Of a stretch of 64,000 nucleotides of DNA, positions 57,910 to 64,000 are shown one piece after another; within the stretch, counting starts at the first letter, position 1, and each line of letters opens with the position of its first letter. The notes below the pieces were generated by a model. The model was not told where the DNA came from, did no database searches, and worked only from the letters and a program-made list of their open reading frames with translations. Where the stretch lies: the NCBI RefSeq assembly GCF_022669015.1, contig NZ_JAKKSL010000001.1, forward strand, positions 1,842,059-1,906,058, written 5' to 3'. The DNA comes from Colwellia maritima (GTDB lineage Bacteria > Pseudomonadota > Gammaproteobacteria > Enterobacterales > Alteromonadaceae). The position numbers and the translations under genes are program-made.

Positions 57910-59554
57910 ATGCAATCTCAATCTAGAACTTCGTTAGACAGCGGCAAGCACTGGTTGCTCACGCCAAAGAGATGAAAAATCAACACATGAGTGACTTATT
58001 TAAAAAGAGTCCGCAACGTTTTGACCAGTTCTCTATAAAACTGTCACCTTTTATGCTCGATTATTCAAAAAACTTGATTAACGAACACACCTTGGACAAG
58101 TTGTTAGCTTTGGCTAAAGAATGTGATTTAGAAGGTGGCGAGAAAAAATGTTCTCAGGTGTACGTATTAATACAACCGAAGATAGAGCTGTATTACATGT
58201 TGCCTTGCGAAATCGCTCACAAAAAGCCATTTTACTTGAGGGCAACGACATCAATGAAGATGTACAAAATGCCTTAAATAAAATGAAAAACTTTACTGAT
58301 AAAGTACGCCAAGGTCATTGGAAAGGCTATTCAGGAAAACGTATTACTGATGTGGTAAGTATCGGTGTTGGTGGTTCAAATTTAGGTCCTCAAATGGTAA
58401 CTGAAGCACTTAAACCTTACAGTGATCATAGTATAAATGTGCATTACGTTTCTAATGTAGATGGCACGCAAATAGCGAATGTATTAAGACCTTTAAACCC
58501 GGAAAAAACCTTATTCATTGTATCGAGTAAAACGTTCACCACGACAGAAACTATGACGAATGCTAAAACAGCCATGCGTTGGCTAGTTGCGGCTTCGTTT
58601 GATGAGTCGTCTATTGCTAAACACTTTGTTGCGGTATCATCAAATAAGAAAAATGCCACCGAATTTGGTATTAAAGAAGAAAATATTTTTGATATGTGGG
58701 ATTGGGTCGGCGGACGATTTTCATTGTGGTCTGCCATAGGCTTACCTATTGCGATTGATCTTGGTTTTGAACAGTTTATTCAATTATTAGAAGGGGCGCA
58801 TGAAATTGACAATCATTTTTGTGAAGCACCTCTAGAGCAAAATGCCCCGGTTATTTTGGCTTTACTAAGTTTGTGGAACTGTACATTTTTAGGGGCTCAA
58901 TCACAAGCAATACTGCCTTATGATCAATCACTACATATGTTATCCGCTTATTTACAACAAGCTGAAATGGAAAGTAATGGTAAATCTGTCTCTTGGAATG
59001 GTGAAACAATAGATTACCCAACAGTACCGACTATCTGGGGAGAAATTGGCATTAATGGTCAACATGCATTTTACCAATATTTACACCAAAGCAATAATAT
59101 TGTGCCTGCTGATTTTATCGGTTCAATTGAAAGTGTTACACCGGTAAAAGGTCATCATGAAACACTCATGGCTAACTTTTTTGCACAAACGCAGGCCTTA
59201 ATGCAAGGTGTTGACGAACAGCAAGTCCGTGAAGATTTAAAAGCGAAAGGCAGAACCGCTGAATATATTAATAAAGTTGCCCCGCACAAGGTACACAAAG
59301 GCAATAGACCCACCAATACTATTCTAATGAAGCGGATATCACCGCGATCTATCGGCAGCTTAATTGCGTTGTATGAGCATAAAATATTTACACAAGGTAT
59401 TCTTTTACAAATCTGTTCATTTGATCAATGGGGCGTTGAATTAGGCAAAGGACTTGCCAACAATATTCAAGCGGAGCTAGAGAAAGGGCAAATCAATGAA
59501 AACCATGACAGCTCTACTAAAGGCTTAATACATTTCTATCAAGAGAATAAGTAA
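57910..59554 (+). CDS. pgi: Glucose-6-phosphate isomerase, two frame disruptions
   Basis: Interconverts glucose-6-phosphate and fructose-6-phosphate. The joined length is about 548 aa, almost exactly that of E. coli Pgi. Motifs: I-G-V-G-G-S-N-L-G-P (substrate phosphate), S-K-T-F-T-T-x-E-T, D-W-V-G-G-R-F-S and G-H-H-E-T in the second half. Breaks: about 57940-57947 (then R-Q-A-L-V-A-H-A-K-E) and the A-run at 58142-58147 (E-K-K-M-F-S-G-V-R-I-N). The start is the ATG at 57910. Last of the tal-tkt-pgi run; this set lets pentose carbon return to hexose phosphate. Confidence 0.93.
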
Positions 59555-59657
59555 CCCATTTTTCCATTAATGGATTCAATTAAAAGGGGAGTTGGTATTT
59601 TATAAGTAAGCTTAATTCCCTCGCAATGTTAATACTTCGAAGTTAATACCCTGAAAT

Positions 59658-59702
59658 AAAATCCGTTACGACGCTATTAACCCGGCGAAGTAACGGATTT
59701 TT
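59658..59702 (+). terminator. Rho-independent terminator after pgi
   Basis: Twelve-base stem AAAATCCGTTAC and GTAACGGATTTT with a 20-base loop and T-run, between converging pgi and MATE genes; symmetric enough to act on both. Confidence 0.9.
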
Positions 59703-59717
59703 GCGTTAGTTATTCAG

Positions 59718-61071
59718 TTATTCAGTTGTTAAGTTTTTTAGCCAACCTTTTTGTCGCATCCGCAATGTAAACAACAGGGCTTTACATATTTCTTCAGAAT
59801 ACGCGGTGACTACTACCCAAAATAAAGGCCATTGATAATAGAATGCGGCGAGTAATGTTAATGGAATACTGACTACCCACATACCAATAGAATCTATCAG
59901 CAAACAATATTTGTTGTCACCGCCTGCACGTAAAACACCAATAGATAGTGTCATATTAAATACTTTAATGCAGGTACCAAAAATGAGTAGTAAAAATATT
60001 TCTGCCGCGAGTTTTAACGTATCAGAAGACATTAACTGAAAAGGTTGAAAAATAAGATCTTCAAATGAATATAACAATAGCGCTAGAAAAAATGTCACTA
60101 TTGGTGCACCGATAGCAAATATAATTGCGGTTTGCCATGCTGCATTAAAATTGTTTGCTCCTAGCTTTTGCCCTACAACAATTGAACATGCGGAGGCAAA
60201 ACCAAAGAAAGAGGCGATCAGTACACCTTCAATGGGGGTTAATATGCTCATTACCGCCAACTCTTGCGTACCCATTTGTCCATAGATTAATTGATAGGCA
60301 AACGTGCCTAACGACCAAACACCAAAACTTATCATCATTGGCCAGATCAGTCGGGCGAATTTTATCCATTTTGATAGACTATATAGCCGGTCAAAGCTAT
60401 CACGGGATGGAAAAATGGGGTGTGCTATTTTTTTCAATGTATATACAATAACAACTAAGTGAAATAGTCGAGCAATTGTGGTTGCCCAAGCAGCACCTTT
60501 AACACCCATAGCATCAATACCTAAGCCTCCATTGATGAACCAGTAATTTAATACAACATTTAACGCAATGGCTAAGGCGCTAAATACCATGGGTAATTTA
60601 ACTTGCCCGGTTCCTCGTAACGCATTTTCAAAAATGATGATAACCGCAATAAAAAATAAACTAGGAAAGGTTATCCATAAATATTGCTCACCTAACATGA
60701 TAATAGTTGAGTCAGCACTAGCCCGCCAATATATTCGATGCAAAATAGCAATTAAGTATCACAATAGGTAACACGACAACCATGGCAAAAATTATAGCCA
60801 TCAGTACGGTTCGTTTGATTTTACTTAACTGACAAGCACCAAAATATTGCGATGACATTACGCCAACGCCTGAGGCAATTCCTGTGATGATAATGAGAAA
60901 TACAAAGAATATTCGGTTACTAATTCCCACCGAAGCAACGGCACTGTCACCTAGGTGTGATACCATAATAATATCTACCATACCAAGTAGGGTGACTAAA
61001 ACACTTTGTAAGGATATTGGCCAAGCAAGTTTGGTGACTTTCTTAATAAAATTGGTATCGAATAAGGTCAT
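59718..61071 (-). CDS. MATE-family transporter 2, frame-disrupted
   Basis: About 450 aa when joined, 12 helices. N-terminal part 61071 to about 60730 begins M-T-L-F-D-T-N-F-I-K-K-V-T-K-L-A-W-P-I-S-L-Q-S and has D-I-I-M-V-S-H-L-G; the second part resumes at about 60743 and ends at 59718. The join region is A/T-rich and overlaps by a few codons. A different subgroup from the MATE at 16130-17454 (little similarity beyond the fold). Divergent from the AraC regulator at 61221. May export a drug or catabolite; no specific substrate is evident. Confidence 0.84.
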
Positions 61072-61220
61072 AAATTTAAATCGTTAAAGGCTATGTGAAA
61101 GAGATAATTACGTAATATTTGTGTAATATTACAGTGGCTCTATTTTATTTCATTTAAGCAGTTATAACGATAAGTGCAAATATCATCTATTATGTTCAAA
61201 ACTATCATTTAAGTATTTTT

Positions 61221-62099
61221 ATGTGGCAAGATATATTAAACATTCACCAAGACTGTGAAGAGTATTTTCTAAACTTTGAAACAATGCCAGGTCATGCCGA
61301 TTCACTGATTGCTTGTGCAGGGGTTTCAACATTAAGAACGGCATATCAAATAGGTAAAACAGGTATAGGTGAATTGTTTGATAAAAAAGAAGTGAATAGA
61401 GTACATGTTCATTACTTATTGGTTACCCACTCAGGCGCCGGAAAAGTAACTTTAGAAAGTGGTGAATATTTAATCACACCGGGTAGCATTCTTATTTTAC
61501 CTGTCGGCACACCATTTCTTTACGAATTAGCTGACGAGCATTGGAGTATGAGTTGGCTGCTTTTACATGATTGTGCACAATTTAATTATATTCATGATTT
61601 GTCTCCTTCAGTATTTCAATCAGATAAAGCACAACCGCTTTATAAAACGATGACATTATTGCGAGATCTTAATCATGTATCAGGTCAACATCAAACCGAG
61701 ATAATGACAGGGTTAATTGAGGTTTTAATTTACCAAATTGAGCAATCTACCAATAAGAACGTCAATTTAAGTCCGCAACAATGTAAATTTACCTCATTAA
61801 TTCAATCGGTAAAAAAACAGCTTCAATATCCGTGGACGGTTGCAATACTTGCTGAAAAAATGCATCTTTCAGAACCTCAGTTTTATCGGTTATGTAAACG
61901 AGAAACTGATATGTCTCCATTAAAACTTATAACTAAGTACCGACTAGAGTACGCTTGTAATTTACTTCGCTATACCAACTATAATTTAGAGCAAATAGCT
62001 TTTAGTATTGGCTATGCTGACAGCATTAGTTTTGCTCATCGATTTAAATTGTTCTATGGAATCAGCCCTGGGAAATGGCGAAGTTTAGAAAAAGACTAA
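61221..62099 (+). CDS. AraC-family transcriptional activator
   Basis: 292 aa. N-terminal cupin-like sensor domain (about residues 55-120: G-S-I-L-I-L-P-V-G-T-P) and a C-terminal AraC double helix-turn-helix (about 195-290): W-T-V-A-I-L-A-E-K-M-H-L-S-E-P-Q-F-Y-R-L then Y-N-L-E-Q-I-A-F-S-I-G-Y-A-D-S-I-S-F-A-H-R-F-K. Divergent from MATE 2 with 149 bp between, so it may control that gene or a more distant sugar operon. Its 3' end abuts a palindromic repeat. The effector is unknown; the cupin suggests a sugar. Confidence 0.88.
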   Translation: MWQDILNIHQDCEEYFLNFETMPGHADSLIACAGVSTLRTAYQIGKTGIGELFDKKEVNRVHVHYLLVTHSGAGKVTLESGEYLITPGSILILPVGTPFLYELADEHWSMSWLLLHDCAQFNYIHDLSPSVFQSDKAQPLYKTMTLLRDLNHVSGQHQTEIMTGLIEVLIYQIEQSTNKNVNLSPQQCKFTSLIQSVKKQLQYPWTVAILAEKMHLSEPQFYRLCKRETDMSPLKLITKYRLEYACNLLRYTNYNLEQIAFSIGYADSISFAHRFKLFYGISPGKWRSLEKD

Positions 62100-62100
62100 C

Positions 62101-62300
62101 TTAACCTCAACTCGGGTTAAGAAGTTTTTAACTCATTGAAAATTAGTATTTAATTTTCCTCTTATCACTATAATGAGATAGTTTTGCTTAATTCAAGGCA
62201 AATTTACGCGTCAATAGCTAGTCTATTGCAAGTGAATTTAACGAAGAAGTTAGTAAAAATAGCCATTATAGAAAGATTTATTAAGCCGAGCTGAGGTTAA
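62101..62300. repeat. 200-bp palindromic element with 15-bp terminal inverted repeats (MITE-like)
   Basis: Begins TTAACCTCAACTCGG and ends CCGAGCTGAGGTTAA, which is its reverse complement with one mismatch. It fills the whole space between the convergent AraC and LacI stops, has no coding frame and differs from the ATACCAAT-type repeat. Possible role as a bidirectional transcriptional end. Confidence 0.75.
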
Positions 62301-62301
62301 C

Positions 62302-63342
62302 TTACGTTTCCTGAGGTTTTTTCGTAGAATCTCGCTCAATAATTTCAAAATCTAACACATTACGATACTCGCGAGTATTGGACGTAGATAAATCAGAAAA
62401 CTTACCTGAAGCAATGATTTCAACGGCTAAATCAGCCATTTGTTTAATGGGTTGTCGAACGGTTGTTAAGTTGGGTGAAACGGCCGTTGCAATATGGCCA
62501 TCATCAAATCCAACAATAGATAAATCGTTAGGTACAGAAAGTCTATTCATATGTGCCGCTGATAAAGCGCCTGCTGCCATTTCATCATTGGCAGCAAATA
62601 TTGCGGTTGGCCTATTTGGTAAAGACAGTATTTTTTTGGCTGCCATTAAACCTGAATCAACAGTAAATAAACCTTGTTCAATATATTCAGGCGGAACTGA
62701 AATTTTGTTTGAACGTAAGGCGTCTAAATAGCCCTGATAACGTAATCGACTGACCCCTTGATTAGGATTCCCTATAATATGACCAATTTTGGTGTGACCT
62801 TGTTTTATTAATAACTCAGTCAGCTCAAAACTTGCCTGATAATCATCCATACAAATATAAGGTGATAAATTAAATTGGCTGTCAGGCGCTATTCTTACAA
62901 AGGAAATATTTTTTTCTTTAAGCATTTCAAGCAATTTAGTATCATTGCAAACAGGGGGTAATAATATTATGCCATCCACTTTAGTTACTTCAATAAGTTC
63001 TTGTACAGAAGCGAGTGATTTTTCAGAATCTTCATCAATCTCATCTGCAACCAAATGATGCCCAGTTAAGCGACAACTTTTTAATCCGCGAAGTAGAAAT
63101 TTACTTACATAAGAAGTATCTGAGTCAAAGTAGAGTAAACCAATAAAAAATGACTTATTACTCGCTAATCGGCGCGCAGAAACATTAGGTCGATAATTAA
63201 GCGCTTTCACCGCATCCATAACTAGGGTACGTTTTGCATCACTCACCTTCGCATGATTACTCAGCACTCGGGATACCGTCATACTTGAAACGCCTGCCAT
63301 TTTAGCCACATCTTGTATTCTTGCGCGTTTAGAAGCCGTCAC
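62302..63342 (-). CDS. LacI-family transcriptional regulator (XylR-like)
   Basis: 346 aa and intact. HTH at about residues 9-28 (I-Q-D-V-A-K-M-A-G-V-S-S-M-T-V-S-R-V-L-S), hinge N-V-S-A-R-R-L-A-S-N, then a sugar-binding domain (F-F-I-G-L-L-Y-F-D ... F-A-A-N-D-E-M-A-A-G, I-V-G-F-D-D). A TGGTAGCGATATCA sequence lies about 54-67 bp upstream, one position off a palindromic xyl-box, suggesting autoregulation. The matching perfect boxes at xylB and the Gfo/Idh operon make this the likely XylR, as in Caulobacter and Xanthomonas. The link is inferred from operators, not adjacency. Confidence 0.85.
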   Translation of the reverse strand: MTASKRARIQDVAKMAGVSSMTVSRVLSNHAKVSDAKRTLVMDAVKALNYRPNVSARRLASNKSFFIGLLYFDSDTSYVSKFLLRGLKSCRLTGHHLVADEIDEDSEKSLASVQELIEVTKVDGIILLPPVCNDTKLLEMLKEKNISFVRIAPDSQFNLSPYICMDDYQASFELTELLIKQGHTKIGHIIGNPNQGVSRLRYQGYLDALRSNKISVPPEYIEQGLFTVDSGLMAAKKILSLPNRPTAIFAANDEMAAGALSAAHMNRLSVPNDLSIVGFDDGHIATAVSPNLTTVRQPIKQMADLAVEIIASGKFSDLSTSNTREYRNVLDFEIIERDSTKKPQET

Positions 63343-63395
63343 TAAATTAATTCCATACGTTAATTCATCTTACATGGCTGCATTATAACAAAATT

Positions 63396-63409
63396 TGGTA
63401 GCGATATCA
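63396..63409 (-). promoter_or_regulatory. xyl-box-like site upstream of the LacI regulator
   Basis: TGGTAGCGATATCA, a degenerate form of the TGGTAGCGCTAACA type box, in the regulator's own promoter. Supports autoregulation; weaker than the two sites near xylB. Confidence 0.5.
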
Positions 63410-63506
63410 TTTAATAATTCAATTTAACCTTTTAAAATTAAATTTTATATAATACAAATAAAAACAGTGATTTAAATTAGATAATGTCAGTGCCAATAGT
63501 AACATT

Positions 63507-63546
63507 AACATGCTCCTTGAATTAGCTGTTGTTCAAGGAGTATGTT
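63507..63546 (-). terminator. Hairpin after the M28 peptidase
   Basis: Fifteen-base stem AACATGCTCCTTGAA and TTCAAGGAGTATGTT with a G-U pair and ten-base loop, 17 bp past the peptidase stop on the minus strand. No long T-run. Confidence 0.6.
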
Positions 63547-63562
63547 AAAACGAAAGTGATAT

Positions 63563-64000
63563 CTATTTTCTAAAATCTATCGCCGATTGCGTAGCAAAAT
63601 ACGCGAAAACAGTATATACCGCTGTATTTTGTTTTAATGCGTCGGGATCAATTTTGTCTAACGTATCATTTTCAGTATGATGATAGTCAAAGTAAGTGCT
63701 GCCATCAGGTGAAAAATTAATACTGGGCATGCCGGCATCAGACAGTAAACTCATATCTGATTGCGCACGGGCGTCATTTGTGGGCGCTAATGACACTCCC
63801 ATAGGGGCTAAAATATTTGCTAACGCTCGTATACCATTTAGAGAACTTGCTCCAACACCTGGAGTCATTTTATATATGCGACCTAGACCAAAATCCCATT
63901 CTGCTCCAATGATATGATTATCCATGTTCGTTTTATGCTTATCAACGTAAGCTTTTGCACCCAGTAACCCAACTTCTTCAGCAGCAAATAAAATAACACG
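63563..64000 (-). CDS. M28-family zinc aminopeptidase, 5' part outside the window
   Basis: C-terminal part (146 codons visible) of a zinc peptidase of family M28. The window starts inside F-A-A-E-E-V-G-L-L-G-A-K-A-Y, which carries the catalytic Glu and a zinc-binding Glu. Further on are Asp-containing N-D-A-R-A-Q-S-D (substrate/zinc region) and the zinc ligand His in Y-H-H-T-E-N-D-T. M28 enzymes are typically exported aminopeptidases. The internal Met at 63925 is not the start, because the frame is open through the window edge. Unrelated to the xylose locus. Confidence 0.88.
   Translation of the reverse strand, partial: RVILFAAEEVGLLGAKAYVDKHKTNMDNHIIGAEWDFGLGRIYKMTPGVGASSLNGIRALANILAPMGVSLAPTNDARAQSDMSLLSDAGMPSINFSPDGSTYFDYHHTENDTLDKIDPDALKQNTAVYTVFAYFATQSAIDFRK

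Noticed and set aside
51681..59554. xylB, xylA, tkt and pgi as true pseudogenes
   Set aside because: Each break is a one-base indel, mostly in a homopolymer; the joined proteins have family length and intact motifs, and core enzymes would not all be lost.
1..64000. CRISPR arrays, tRNA or rRNA genes
   Set aside because: No regular direct repeats with spacers and no cloverleaf or rRNA-like sequence were seen on reading both strands; this was by eye only.

Overview
The window looks like chromosome from a marine gammaproteobacterium of the Alteromonadales, most like Colwellia and its relatives. The reasons are the low GC content, the many TonB-dependent receptors and sodium/solute symporters placed beside glycan enzymes, a TviB/TviC pair next to an SLBB export protein, and intergenic palindromic repeats of a Colwellia-like type. 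Assignment to a genus is inference.

Layout. (1) 1-5.95 kb: the end of a surface-polysaccharide locus (SLBB export protein, UDP-HexNAc dehydrogenase tviB, C4-epimerase tviC, Wzz-type chain-length protein). (2) 7.0-23.4 kb: a polyuronate/sugar-acid locus. A plus-strand operon (ManD-type mannonate dehydratase, Gfo/Idh oxidoreductase, SSS symporter) is followed by an uncharacterised lipoprotein and a TonB receptor. A minus-strand operon (SSS symporter, heparinase II/III-like lyase, KduD-like reductase, MATE protein) diverges from a LacI regulator. One palindrome, CTAAATCGGTTTAG or a close variant, precedes three of these transcription units. (3) 23.5-31.5 kb: mixed small genes, a PEP-CTERM protein, a GH26-like lipoprotein, and an IS3-family element that splits a large unknown membrane-anchored protein. 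(4) 31.9-63.4 kb: a xylan/xylose locus. It has a Nudix-HTH regulator, a GPH transporter, a cytoplasmic GH43, a TonB receptor, a five-gene cassette (two tryptophan-halogenase-family flavoproteins, SapC, a cupin_8/JmjC-like protein, a DUF6445-like protein), an operon of ThuA, sugar porter, GH3 and Gfo/Idh, then xylB, xylA, tal, tkt, pgi, a second MATE gene, an AraC regulator and a LacI regulator. (5) The right edge holds the C-terminal part of an M28 peptidase.

How the genes work together. Region 2 should bring uronate oligomers across the outer membrane (TonB), cleave them (heparinase-like lyase), import the products (SSS symporters) and convert them towards 2-keto-3-deoxygluconate (KduD, ManD). 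Region 4 should import and cleave xylo-oligosaccharides (TonB, GH3, GPH, GH43, sugar porter) and pass xylose through XylA/XylB into the pentose phosphate pathway (Tal, Tkt, Pgi). Two operator families in region 4 suggest two controls: ATWGT-N7-ACWAT sites at the Nudix regulator, GPH, TonB receptor and halogenase cassette, and xyl-box-like TGNTAGCGCTAACA sites between Gfo/Idh and xylB.

Caution. About 30 single-base frame disruptions interrupt otherwise well-conserved genes, including xylA, xylB, tkt and pgi, and many lie in short homopolymers. I treat them as probable sequence/assembly errors and annotate the joined genes; coordinates span the whole reconstructed gene. The most interesting biology is the halogenase/2-oxoglutarate-oxygenase/SapC cassette and its apparent co-regulation with the TonB receptor.
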